From positions 1 to 13,438 of the forward strand of contig CAMOXP010000018.1 of the NCBI GenBank assembly GCA_946629205.1: a DNA stretch of 13,438 bases. The letters run 5' to 3'. Below the pieces are notes generated by a model. It was given only the letters and a program-made list of their open reading frames with translations, was not told the DNA's origin and ran no database searches. This DNA is from an uncultured Bacillota bacterium. Lineage in GTDB: Bacteria > Bacillota > Clostridia > Peptostreptococcales > Anaerovoracaceae. The position numbers and the translations under genes are program-made. Numbering within the stretch: position 1 is the first letter of the stretch; each line of letters starts with the position of its first letter. This document shows positions 6,272 through 13,128 of this stretch, piece by piece.

Positions 6272-7126
6272 TCATCCCAGTATGTACTGGATCATACTGT
6301 CTATGACCTCGTCTCCCCGGGAGACGGCGTTTCCGTTGTGTATCTCGTGGAGGAAGCCCGGCCATTCGATCATCTGGACGTTGCAGCCTTTGCGCTTGAG
6401 GTTGTGGTAGACTTTCCGGGTGCCTTCGATGCTGCAGATGCCGTCGTCCGTGCCGTGCATGAGCATGGTCGGGATCTGCGCGGCTGCCCCGTTGTCTTCC
6501 AGTGTGCCGGATTCAAGGGCCTTTCCTGTTTCAAAACCGTCTATCGCGCACTGGAATGAAATGCGGTTGTGGACCATGGGGTTGTCATGGTACGGCTGAA
6601 CAGAAGCCGGATTGCCCAGAAGCGCTTCATCCACGTTGCTCCCGATGGTTGCGGAAGGCGCGATCCTGCTCATCAGTTTCGCGATCGCATACAGCGGGCC
6701 TGTGATTGGTTTGACCAGTCTGACCCAGGGGGCTGTGATCAGATACTTGACCGGCATATCATTGAAGGCGCCTCTGCTTCTGTAGTCGAGAACAAGGTTG
6801 CCGCCCATGCTGTGCCCATAGAGAGTGATCTCGCTGTCCGGGTACTGCTTTCTGGCGTAAAGAAGAAGCGCGCTGATATCCTCAAGAACGGCCTCCCGCG
6901 GCGCGCAGTGACCCTTCGGGTTCCTCGACTCGCCATGACCTCTGAGGTCCATAGAAATCGAAGCAATCCCTCTCTTCAGAAAGCTGCTCGCGACCCGGTC
7001 GTATCTTCCGCCGTATTCGCCGATCCCGTGCACGATGCACGCGACTCTTCTCGCTCCCTGCAAAGGCCAGTGATACCCGCGGATGATTCCTTTATCTGTT
7101 TCTTTCAGTGTGAATGTGATGTACAT
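6272..7126 (-). CDS. Alpha/beta hydrolase, monoacylglycerol-lipase / S33-like
   Basis: The 284-residue protein is a single alpha/beta-hydrolase domain of the serine aminopeptidase S33 / lysophospholipase type. Visible hallmarks are VHGIGEYGGRYD (32-43, oxyanion-hole region), DLRGHGES (60-67), the nucleophile elbow GHSMGG with Ser106, HGTDDG with the likely acid Asp228, and GFLHEIHN with His260. A cap region lies between about 130 and 210. No signal peptide or membrane segment is visible, so it is probably cytoplasmic and acts on lipid esters or similar small substrates; the actual substrate cannot be read from sequence. The ATG at 7126 follows AAGGAAGGG with suitable spacing; a start 18 codons upstream lacks one. 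It is transcribed alone, convergent with rqcH. Confidence 0.9.
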   Translation of the reverse strand: MYITFTLKETDKGIIRGYHWPLQGARRVACIVHGIGEYGGRYDRVASSFLKRGIASISMDLRGHGESRNPKGHCAPREAVLEDISALLLYARKQYPDSEITLYGHSMGGNLVLDYRSRGAFNDMPVKYLITAPWVRLVKPITGPLYAIAKLMSRIAPSATIGSNVDEALLGNPASVQPYHDNPMVHNRISFQCAIDGFETGKALESGTLEDNGAAAQIPTMLMHGTDDGICSIEGTRKVYHNLKRKGCNVQMIEWPGFLHEIHNGNAVSRGDEVIDSMIQYILG

Positions 7127-7193
7127 CTTCGTCCCTTCCTTATGTAATGCGCGGCTATGTGATGTGCTGCTTCTGTACATGTGTTCCTGTCAG

Positions 7194-7202
7194 ATTATTA
7201 CA
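7194..7202 (-). promoter_or_regulatory. Possible extended -10 promoter of the hydrolase gene
   Basis: The minus strand reads TGTAATAAT within a very AT-rich tract (about 7190-7250). A TTGTAA at 7224-7219 is 19 bases upstream of AATAAT, a poor distance. The leader to the ATG at 7126 would be about 60 nt. Confidence 0.35.
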
Positions 7203-7240
7203 ATATTTTTGTCATATTTTACAATTATTGCATTATTTGG

Positions 7241-7269
7241 TTGATTATTCTCGCAATTCGAGATACTTT
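7241..7269 (+). promoter_or_regulatory. Promoter of the small cysteine-rich gene, with palindrome in the spacer
   Basis: TTGATT (7241-7246) and TACTTT (7264-7269) are 17 bases apart. The spacer contains the inverted repeat TCTCG-CAATT-CGAGA (7249-7263), ending right next to the -10, a position where a repressor could block polymerase. The leader to the ATG at 7346 would be about 70 nt. Confidence 0.5.
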
Positions 7270-7345
7270 GCCGTTGTGAGACATGGAGCGGTTCTGTGGG
7301 CTGCCCGATCATCTGCATTATCATTCATGAAAGGAGAAACTGATC

Positions 7346-7480
7346 ATGGACAATAAATGTAGCATTTGCGGCTGCACCTATGAGACATTTTCATTCAAAC
7401 ACGGATATGTTTGTGACGGATGTCTCCGGTATATCAAGAGTGCATGTCACGACGACGCCCATGCGTGCGAAAAGGACTGA
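7346..7480 (+). CDS. 44-residue cysteine-rich miniprotein, probable zinc ribbon
   Basis: The ATG at 7346 follows AAAGGAG with 9-base spacing, and a promoter-like sequence lies upstream, so this is likely a real gene despite its size. The product begins MDNKCSICGC and contains Cys5-x2-Cys8 and Cys23-x2-Cys26 (VCDGCLRYI). Further Cys at 10, 34 and 41 and His at 19, 35 and 39 are present. The C-x2-C-x14-C-x2-C spacing suggests one structural zinc site. It resembles the layout of Gin/CsfB, the zinc-finger anti-sigma factor of Gram-positive sporulation, but it is shorter and I would not assign that function. There is no signal peptide or membrane segment. It converges on rluD, whose stop codon is 25 bases away. 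Confidence 0.7.
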   Translation: MDNKCSICGCTYETFSFKHGYVCDGCLRYIKSACHDDAHACEKD

Positions 7481-7505
7481 ATTCTGCTGATTCGCAGTTC
7501 CTCCT

Positions 7506-8444
7506 TCATGTCTCACTTATTTTATGTAAGACCTTCGTGAAGTCCTCCGGGAGTGGACTTTCGAATTCCATATACGTTTCGGCAACAGGATGAACGAACC
7601 CCAGCACCCCTGCGTGAAGCATCTGGCGCTTGGCCCCTGCTTTGTTTTTCGCAGACCCGTAAAGCTCATCGCCCAGGAGCGGATGCCGGATGTACGCCAT
7701 ATGTACGCGGATCTGATGCGTTCTTCCCGTTTCAAGCTTTGCTTCTACCAGGGTATACCTGCCGAAGCGCTCCAGAACTTTATAGTGAGTCACTGCCCGT
7801 CTGGCGCTTTCATATCCTGGCATGCCTTCCCTAAGGACTGCATTCCTGAGTCTGTTCTTCGGATCCCTTCCGATGGCCGCATCGACCGTGCCTTCGTCCT
7901 CCTTGATGTTGTCGAGAACGATTGCCTTGTAGATCCGGTTGATCGAATGCTCCTCCAGCTGTGCGGCCAGTCCTGCGTGAGCCCGGTCTGTCTTGGCGAC
8001 GACCAGCAGGCCGCTGGTGTCCTTATCGATCCTGTGCACGATGCCCGGCCGGATGACGCCGTTGATGGAGGAAAGCTGATCTCCGCAGTGATACATCAGG
8101 GCGTTCACGAGTGTTCCGCTGTAATTGCCCGGCGCCGGATGCACGACCATACCGGCAGGTTTATCCACGACCAGCAGATGCTCATCTTCATACACGATAT
8201 CGATCGGGATATCTTCCGCTGCTGCCTCGAGGCGCTCCGGATCGGGAATGGCGATCTCCACCAGATCGCCTGCGGCACATTTGTATTTCTTGGACGTACA
8301 GGGCTTGCCGTTGACAGAGACCCCGCCCTTCTCGAACAGTTTCTGTATGAAGCTTCTCGAATAATCTTCTAAACCTGCAGAAAGAACCAGGTCAAGCCTG
8401 GTTCCTTGGGTTTCTTCTGTAATATTGATTTCTTCTCTTCTCAT
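7506..8444 (-). CDS. rluD: RluD-family 23S rRNA pseudouridine synthase
   Basis: The 312-residue enzyme isomerises uridine to pseudouridine in RNA, most likely 23S rRNA. An N-terminal S4 RNA-binding domain (about 15-65, with RLDLVL and GGVSVNGK) is followed by the catalytic domain: VVDKPAGMVVHPAPGN (92-107) and HRIDKDTSGLLVVAKT (137-152), where Asp140 is the expected catalytic residue. GRTHQIRVHMAYIRHPLLGD, nearer the C-terminus, is also characteristic. The ATG at 8444 overlaps the lspA stop codon as ATGA, with AAGGAG upstream inside lspA, so translation is probably coupled. lspA-rluD is a common pair in Firmicutes (ylyB in Bacillus). Which RluD-family position it modifies cannot be told. Confidence 0.95.
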   Translation of the reverse strand: MRREEINITEETQGTRLDLVLSAGLEDYSRSFIQKLFEKGGVSVNGKPCTSKKYKCAAGDLVEIAIPDPERLEAAAEDIPIDIVYEDEHLLVVDKPAGMVVHPAPGNYSGTLVNALMYHCGDQLSSINGVIRPGIVHRIDKDTSGLLVVAKTDRAHAGLAAQLEEHSINRIYKAIVLDNIKEDEGTVDAAIGRDPKNRLRNAVLREGMPGYESARRAVTHYKVLERFGRYTLVEAKLETGRTHQIRVHMAYIRHPLLGDELYGSAKNKAGAKRQMLHAGVLGFVHPVAETYMEFESPLPEDFTKVLHKISET

Positions 8445-8887
8445 GCCGGCTCCTTCATGGATAGGATCACATACAAAAACATGAGTCCGCATCCGACGCA
8501 GATGCTGATGTCCGCAACGTTGAACACCGGAAACCAACCGAAATCAAACAGATCCACAACGAATCCATAGTAGATCCTGTCGATTATGTTGCCGATGCCG
8601 CCGCCGCAAACGAGCGCCAGCCCCATACTGAACACCGGTGAAAACATCTTGCGCGACAGCAGGAGGAACACCAGTCCGGCGCACAGCAGGACCGCTGTCA
8701 CTGCCAGAATGATTCCTTCGTGTCCTGAGAGCATGCTGAACGCAACGCCCCGATTCTGCACATAAGTGATGTGAAAGAAGTCGCCAAGCACAGCTGTCGA
8801 ATCACCGACATTGTATCCGCTCAAAAGCCACAGCTTCACGATCCTGTCAAGAGCGATGACACCAAGTATGACTAATACATAGATCAT
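8441..8887 (-). CDS. lspA: Lipoprotein signal peptidase (signal peptidase II)
   Basis: LspA cleaves the signal peptide of prolipoproteins after the cysteine has been lipidated, within the cytoplasmic membrane. The 148-residue protein has four hydrophobic segments (about 2-22, 57-77, 84-100 and 124-143). The two catalytic aspartates are visible in GNIIDR (Asp103) and FNVAD (Asp126), and YVQNRGVAFSML (42-53) is another family motif. The ATG at 8887 lies 19 bases after divIVA; the nearest ribosome binding site, GAGG, is about 13 bases away, so initiation may depend on coupling to divIVA. It overlaps rluD by four bases. Confidence 0.97.
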   Translation of the reverse strand: MIYVLVILGVIALDRIVKLWLLSGYNVGDSTAVLGDFFHITYVQNRGVAFSMLSGHEGIILAVTAVLLCAGLVFLLLSRKMFSPVFSMGLALVCGGGIGNIIDRIYYGFVVDLFDFGWFPVFNVADISICVGCGLMFLYVILSMKEPA

Positions 8888-8906
8888 AATTGTTTCAACG
8901 CCTCAC

Positions 8907-9461
8907 TTAGAGTTTTCCTGTGTGGATCGTATCCTGCGTGACGACTGTCTCCAGCGGTTCTTCGTCCTTGGCTACCGGCAGGTCTTCGAAGTCCACGATG
9001 CTGCTGGCAGAAACCTCTGCGCCTCTGCTGGATTCGAATCTCTGCAGTTCCATCTCCAGCATTCTCCTGTAGCGGTTTCTGAACTCAGTGTACCTGGCTT
9101 TCAGATTCTGCGTTTCCTTGGCGAGGGCTTCTGATTCCTCGCGAGCGTTCTTTTTCATCAGCTCCGCGTCCAACTCCGCGTTCTTCAGCAAAATGGCTGC
9201 ACGCTTTTCCGCGCTGGCTGAGATATCCGTCATGAGGGATTTCGCTGCCCGCAAGGTCTCCACGACCCGGCTCTCTGTTGCTCTGTGGCGTTCCAGTTCC
9301 TCCACGAGTCTGCCGTTTTCTTCTTTCGTCTCGCGCAGCTCGTTCAGCAGACGGTCGAGATCCACTGTGATTTCGTCCAAAAATGCGTTGACTTCTTCTT
9401 CCTTATAGCCCCGGACTGCCTTTGTAAAGACTTTTTCCTGTATATCAATCGGTTTGATCAT
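8907..9461 (-). CDS. divIVA: DivIVA-family cell division / polar scaffold protein
   Basis: DivIVA proteins bind negatively curved membrane at poles and septa and recruit division or wall-synthesis partners. The 184-residue protein has the N-terminal membrane-binding domain (IDIQEKVFTKAVRGYKEEEV, 5-24) followed by a long heptad-rich coiled coil (about 28-150) and an acidic, probably flexible tail. Lys14 and Arg17 match the basic residues of Bacillus subtilis DivIVA, but the membrane-inserting Phe17 corresponds to Val16 here. The ATG at 9461 has GGAG at 9-base spacing. It lies 14 bases after sepF; in many Firmicutes ylmG and ylmH stand between them, but here they are missing. Confidence 0.95.
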   Translation of the reverse strand: MIKPIDIQEKVFTKAVRGYKEEEVNAFLDEITVDLDRLLNELRETKEENGRLVEELERHRATESRVVETLRAAKSLMTDISASAEKRAAILLKNAELDAELMKKNAREESEALAKETQNLKARYTEFRNRYRRMLEMELQRFESSRGAEVSASSIVDFEDLPVAKDEEPLETVVTQDTIHTGKL

Positions 9462-9475
9462 TGATCACTGCTCCA

Positions 9476-9964
9476 TTATTTCCAGGGGTTCTCTTCGGAT
9501 CCGGAGAAGCTGTACGGCTTGTTCTCACCATCGGCAAAGATCGCCACGTTCTCCGGTGCGAAGATGAAGATATTGTTCGCTACCTTCTGGACGTTTCCGT
9601 TGAGGGCGTAAGTTGCGCCTCCCAGAAAGTCGAATATCTTTCTGGCTGTGTCTGAATCAAGTTTTTCAAGATTCACGATGACCGGCTTCCTGCTTTTGAG
9701 GTTATCCACCAGCCTTGAACATTCATCGAAACCGGATGGCTCGATAACCACCAGCTTGAATGCGTTTGTGATCGATTTTACTGTTTTGTTCTGCATAGGC
9801 ACTATATTCGTTGAATCGTATCTGGGGGAAGGTGCCGCCGGCTTTCTTGGTGCTACCGGAGTCCTCTCCTTGTATGACGGCTTATACTCTTCTTCATAAT
9901 CCTCTTCTTCGTAATCTTCATCGTCGATTCCGATCAGATCTCTGAACTTATTGAATACTCCCAT
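9476..9964 (-). CDS. sepF: Cell division protein SepF
   Basis: SepF anchors FtsZ to the membrane and organises protofilaments at the division site. The 162-residue protein has an N-terminal amphipathic membrane-targeting helix (MGVFNKFRDLIGI). Next come an acidic, tyrosine-bearing linker (14-30, DEDYEEEDYEEEY) and a Pro/basic linker. The globular SepF domain (about 65-145) contains VIVNLEKLD and GGATYALNGNVQKVANNIF, both conserved. The ATG at 9964 has GGAGG at 9-base spacing and matches the universal start; the frame continues upstream but overlaps yggS. Its first 17 bases overlap the end of yggS, so the two are probably translationally coupled. Confidence 0.97.
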   Translation of the reverse strand: MGVFNKFRDLIGIDDEDYEEEDYEEEYKPSYKERTPVAPRKPAAPSPRYDSTNIVPMQNKTVKSITNAFKLVVIEPSGFDECSRLVDNLKSRKPVIVNLEKLDSDTARKIFDFLGGATYALNGNVQKVANNIFIFAPENVAIFADGENKPYSFSGSEENPWK

Positions 9965-10688
9965 TTTTCTTTGCCTCCTGCTCCTTTCTGTACTTTTCGT
10001 AATCTCTTTCTCCGAAAATCGCACTTCCTACTCTTACTAAATTAGACCCTGCCTCTATCGCTACTGCAAAATCATGAGACATGCCCATGGACAGGTATTT
10101 GAAATCCAGCTTTGGATCATCGATCTGCGCCAGTTCGTCGTACTTGGCCTTCACACCGTCAAAGTACGGTTTCACATCCCGCGGATCCTCCGCGATCGGC
10201 GCAACGCTCATGAGTCCTCTGATCCGGATGTTTTCGCAAGTGTCCAGGATCTCTCTGACCAGGTCGCCGGCGCCGTCGATGGTCACGCCGAATTTGCTTT
10301 CCTCCTCGGCAGGATTGATCTGCACGAGGATGTCCATCACGAGATCTTTTGCCTTTGCACGTTTGTTGATCTCCTTGGCCAGTTTGATCGAATCCACGGA
10401 ATGGATCATGTCCACCTTGTCGATGATGTATTTGACTTTATTGGTCTGAAGATGTCCGATCATGTGCCATCTGACGGGCTTGATATCTTCGAACTTGTCC
10501 ATGATTTCCTGGACTTTGTTCTCACCGATATCGGTGATCCCTGCGTCGATTGCCGTATTGATTTCCTCCGGATTTCTCGTCTTGCTGACGGCTACGAGGA
10601 TCACCTCATCACCGTCTCTGCCGGCTGCTGCAGCCGCTTCAGAGATCTTTGCGCGGACTCCCTCTATGTTTTTCTTTATATCTTCCAT
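9948..10688 (-). CDS. yggS: YggS/PLPBP-family pyridoxal phosphate homeostasis protein
   Basis: Members of this family bind pyridoxal 5'-phosphate without a known catalytic reaction and help keep PLP and amino acid pools balanced. The 246-residue sequence shows the PLP lysine in AVSKT (Lys36), then IGENKVQEI, RWHMIGHLQTNK, the region around ESKFG, and the phosphate-binding SMGMSHDF near the C-terminus followed by RVGSAIFG. Length and order are normal for the family. It is called ylmE when it lies upstream of sepF, as here. Two copies of a Shine-Dalgarno sequence precede the ATG at 10688 (see the repeat entry). Confidence 0.96.
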   Translation of the reverse strand: MEDIKKNIEGVRAKISEAAAAAGRDGDEVILVAVSKTRNPEEINTAIDAGITDIGENKVQEIMDKFEDIKPVRWHMIGHLQTNKVKYIIDKVDMIHSVDSIKLAKEINKRAKAKDLVMDILVQINPAEEESKFGVTIDGAGDLVREILDTCENIRIRGLMSVAPIAEDPRDVKPYFDGVKAKYDELAQIDDPKLDFKYLSMGMSHDFAVAIEAGSNLVRVGSAIFGERDYEKYRKEQEAKKNGSIQ

Positions 10689-10690
10689 TT

Positions 10691-10724
10691 TTGCCTCCTA
10701 AAATTGCCTCCTAAAATTGCCTGC
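10691..10724 (-). repeat. Tandem 13-bp repeat carrying duplicated ribosome binding sites before yggS
   Basis: TTGCCTCCTAAAA occurs twice head to tail (10691-10703 and 10704-10716) with a partial third copy (TTGCCT, 10717-10722). On the minus strand each full unit contains AGGAGG, so yggS has two perfect Shine-Dalgarno sequences: one at the normal distance (about 7 bases) and one 13 bases further away. The partial third copy overlaps the end of the HlyD-like gene. Confidence 0.9.
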
Positions 10725-11761
10725 TATTCTTTCGCCATATCTTCTTCCAGGGCTTCCTGCGGATGACGCAGGACTTCCTGATACACTCTCACTGTCTCCA
10801 CCTGTTCGTACTTGTCGTTGACGTAGATGGACTCATAGATCACGGACTGTTTGCCGTCGGTGATCTTGACCTTGATCGGTTTGAAATATGTATCGCCGTC
10901 CTTGTTTCTCACATAGACGCCTTCCTGCCCGTCCTTTTTGACGATGCATTCATTGTCTACGATCAGACCTACCGTATTGCTCTCTACAACGTTCAGGTCG
11001 ACCTGTCTGGCGCTGGCGAAATCCTTGTAGTAGACATTGAGGTAGAATACCATCCGGTACTCTTCCCCGTCCTTCTCGATCTTATGCACCTTGGCGTCCA
11101 TGGTGCTGTCGCCGATAGCGATCCTGACCTTCTCGCCGACTTCATATTTCCGCGCATCGGCCTTTTCGACCCAGCAGAGGATGTACCAGACGTCATCGTT
11201 GGAGACCTTCATGATCGGCTCTCCCGCTCTGACGTCCTCCCGCTTCAGATCCAGCTCGCCTAAGATGTGCTCCGCAGCTTCTTCTTTTTTGATTTTATCC
11301 ATGTTGCCGATGGAGAAATACTTCTCTCCGCCGTCTATAGACAAACTGAAAACACCGCTGACAGGAGCCTTTTTGGTTTCTTTCAGAAGGTCATAGCCTT
11401 TGAGCGCTTCAAGGTAGTCCTTGTATTTGCCCCTGACTTGGGCGTCCTTTGCCTTTTCCTTATCTTTCTCGGACTCAGGCTCCTTGATCTTTGCTAGCTT
11501 GCTTCCCTTCTTGACGACAGTCCCATCATCCCATTTATACTCGATGGCGCCTGTCTGGTTGGCTGTGCAAACGGCTTCATCCTTTATGATATATCCTGAT
11601 GTCTCACAGGAAACTTCCAGCGTTCCGTTCTCCAAAACCTGTGTCGTTTCGAATTTCTCGGATACCTTCGGCATCTGGAAGACAACAATATATAGTGCTA
11701 CGAGCACTGCCAGATATAGAATCAGCAGTGTCCTTGTTTTCTTTGATATTCTTATTTTCAT
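10724..11761 (-). CDS. Membrane-anchored HlyD-like periplasmic-adaptor-type protein
   Basis: The 345-residue protein has a short basic N-terminus, one membrane helix (about 11-28, LLILYLAVLVALYIVVF) and a large extracellular part. The latter has the split layout of HlyD/membrane-fusion adaptors: a biotinyl-lipoyl-like half with GTVVKKGSKLAKI (80-92), a charged helical stretch (about 93-130), a second half with KAPVSGVFSL (131-140), then beta-rich segments. The usual partner, an ABC or RND transporter, is not encoded nearby. It sits directly upstream of yggS-sepF, suggesting a role in the envelope or at the division site, but that is inference. The ATG at 11761 has no ribosome binding site and lies at the predicted transcript start. 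A later start would remove the membrane helix. Confidence 0.75.
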   Translation of the reverse strand: MKIRISKKTRTLLILYLAVLVALYIVVFQMPKVSEKFETTQVLENGTLEVSCETSGYIIKDEAVCTANQTGAIEYKWDDGTVVKKGSKLAKIKEPESEKDKEKAKDAQVRGKYKDYLEALKGYDLLKETKKAPVSGVFSLSIDGGEKYFSIGNMDKIKKEEAAEHILGELDLKREDVRAGEPIMKVSNDDVWYILCWVEKADARKYEVGEKVRIAIGDSTMDAKVHKIEKDGEEYRMVFYLNVYYKDFASARQVDLNVVESNTVGLIVDNECIVKKDGQEGVYVRNKDGDTYFKPIKVKITDGKQSVIYESIYVNDKYEQVETVRVYQEVLRHPQEALEEDMAKE

Positions 11762-11767
11762 CAATTT

Positions 11768-11796
11768 ATTCTACAACAAAAGCATGGCACATGCAA
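11768..11796 (-). promoter_or_regulatory. Sigma-A-type promoter giving a leaderless transcript
   Basis: On the minus strand TTGCAT (11796-11791) and TAGAAT (11773-11768) are exactly 17 bases apart. The usual start, seven bases past the -10, falls on the A of the ATG at 11761. The absence of any Shine-Dalgarno sequence fits a leaderless mRNA. Confidence 0.55.
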
Positions 11797-11813
11797 TGCA
11801 CAAGATGTAGTTT

Positions 11814-12593
11814 TCATTTATCTGTATTCTTCTTCTCCTGCGCGGCCTCATCGATCAGGCGGCGTTCAGCCTTGCTGAACCTTTTTGTTCCGTCTTCATT
11901 CCGATCATCCCGGTGGGATATGAATTCCCGGAACATCTCCGGTCTGCGCTCCTTCGTGAGCGCGAGAGACTGTTCCAGTTTCCACAGATAGATATTCTGA
12001 TGGTGGCCGCTCAGCAGTACTTCAGGAACTTCCATTCCCCGGTACTCCCTGGGCTGTGTGTACTGCGGATGCTCCAAAAGCCCCGAGTACACCGACTCGT
12101 TCATTGCCGAATCTTCGTTTCCCAATACGCCCGGAATAAGTCTGGCGACGCTGTCGATCAGCACCATAGCTGGAAGCTCTCCTCCGGTCAGCACATAATC
12201 TCCAATCGAGATTTCTTCAGCATCCCAGTAATCCAGCACTCGCTGATCCACTCCTTCATAGTGGCCGCAGAGAATCACGAAACTGTCCAGTTCTGCCAGT
12301 TCCCGGATTTTTTCTTCGTCCAGGATCTTCCCTCTCGGTGACATATAGATGATCTTTTTTGCTTTTGCATCGATATGCTCCAGCGCGCTGAAAATAGGAT
12401 CCGCTATCATGACCATTCCGCCGCCGCCCCCGAAGGGGTAGTCGTCAGTCCGGTTATGCTTATCCTTCGCAAAATCCCGGATGTTCGTCAGCCGGACATC
12501 CAATAGACCTTTATCGGCCGCCTTGCCGAGCATGCTGTATTCTGTTACAGGTCCGAACATTTCCGGGAACAATGTCAATACGTCGATTTTCAT
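11814..12593 (-). CDS. trmD: tRNA (guanine37-N1)-methyltransferase TrmD
   Basis: TrmD methylates N1 of G37 next to the anticodon in a subset of tRNAs, using S-adenosylmethionine, and prevents +1 frameshifting. The 259-residue SPOUT enzyme shows MKIDVLTLFPEMF at the start, YPFGGGGGMVM (52-62), CGHYEGVDQRV (109-119), and the knot segment SIGDYVLTGGELPA (129-142). Arg151 and Asp161 fall in the expected active-site region, followed by SGLLEHPQYTQP. The length is normal. It begins 13 bases after rimM, with a G-rich GGGGGAT as ribosome binding site. rplS, which follows trmD in many bacteria, is not here. Confidence 0.97.
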   Translation of the reverse strand: MKIDVLTLFPEMFGPVTEYSMLGKAADKGLLDVRLTNIRDFAKDKHNRTDDYPFGGGGGMVMIADPIFSALEHIDAKAKKIIYMSPRGKILDEEKIRELAELDSFVILCGHYEGVDQRVLDYWDAEEISIGDYVLTGGELPAMVLIDSVARLIPGVLGNEDSAMNESVYSGLLEHPQYTQPREYRGMEVPEVLLSGHHQNIYLWKLEQSLALTKERRPEMFREFISHRDDRNEDGTKRFSKAERRLIDEAAQEKKNTDK

Positions 12594-12606
12594 GATCCGG
12601 ATCCCC

Positions 12607-13128
12607 CTACAGCATTCCTTCGATCAGCCGCATTGTAACGCGGTTGCTGCCCAGGTCTATGTCAAGAACAAAGGCAGGCACCTTCGGTACGAGCACCTGC
12701 TTTCCTTCATCTGTCTCTACTTCAAAAATATCCTGTGCGGTGTTCTGGATCACGTTGGTGACTGTTCCCAGATGCGAGCCGTCTTCGAGCACGGCTTCCA
12801 TGCCGATCAGGTCCCGCACATAATACTCGCCTTCCGGAAGTTCTGGCAGATCCGCCTCTGTCACAAAGAGCTCGCTTCCCTTGGCTTTTTCGGCTGCGGT
12901 CCTGTCGTCGATGCCCACAAGGCCAAGCACGACCATGTTCTTCTGCATCCGCACGCTGCGGACCGGCATCAGGACATCGTCCACATAGATCTCGGGCGTC
13001 TCTTCATAGATGGCGGGGCTGTCCGAGTAGTTGTAGACCTTCACCTCTCCCTTGAGGCCTACGGCGTTCACGATCTTTCCTATCAGTATTTTCTCGGTTG
13101 TTTTTCTCATAGCATTATCATGGGGCAT
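12607..13128 (-). CDS. rimM: 16S rRNA processing / 30S maturation protein RimM
   Basis: RimM assists maturation of the 30S head and binds S19. The protein has the RimM N-terminal beta-barrel (ILIGKIVNAVGLKGEVKVYNY, in two parts, about 14-34) and a C-terminal PRC-barrel-like domain (EGEYYVRDLIGM ... LVPKVPAFVLDIDL). Length is 173 residues from the ATG at 13128, or 167 from the ATG at 13110 (MRKTTEKIL). Neither start has a clear Shine-Dalgarno sequence. The upstream one lies in the 3' arm of a hairpin (13122-13151), so the downstream one may be the real start. It lies between khpA and trmD, its usual place. Confidence 0.95.
   Translation of the reverse strand: MPHDNAMRKTTEKILIGKIVNAVGLKGEVKVYNYSDSPAIYEETPEIYVDDVLMPVRSVRMQKNMVVLGLVGIDDRTAAEKAKGSELFVTEADLPELPEGEYYVRDLIGMEAVLEDGSHLGTVTNVIQNTAQDIFEVETDEGKQVLVPKVPAFVLDIDLGSNRVTMRLIEGML

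Noticed and set aside
6079..6410. Short plus-strand open frames across the repeat cluster
   Set aside because: No ribosome binding site, composition driven by the inverted repeats, and overlap with the hydrolase gene on the other strand.
7346..7480. Firm assignment of the miniprotein as the anti-sigma factor Gin/CsfB
   Set aside because: Only the cysteine spacing is alike; length and the rest of the sequence differ, so it is left without a function.
7590..8372. Plus-strand open frame opposite rluD, and similar ones at 10074-10766 and 12481-13221
   Set aside because: All are opposite well-identified genes and show no family features of their own.
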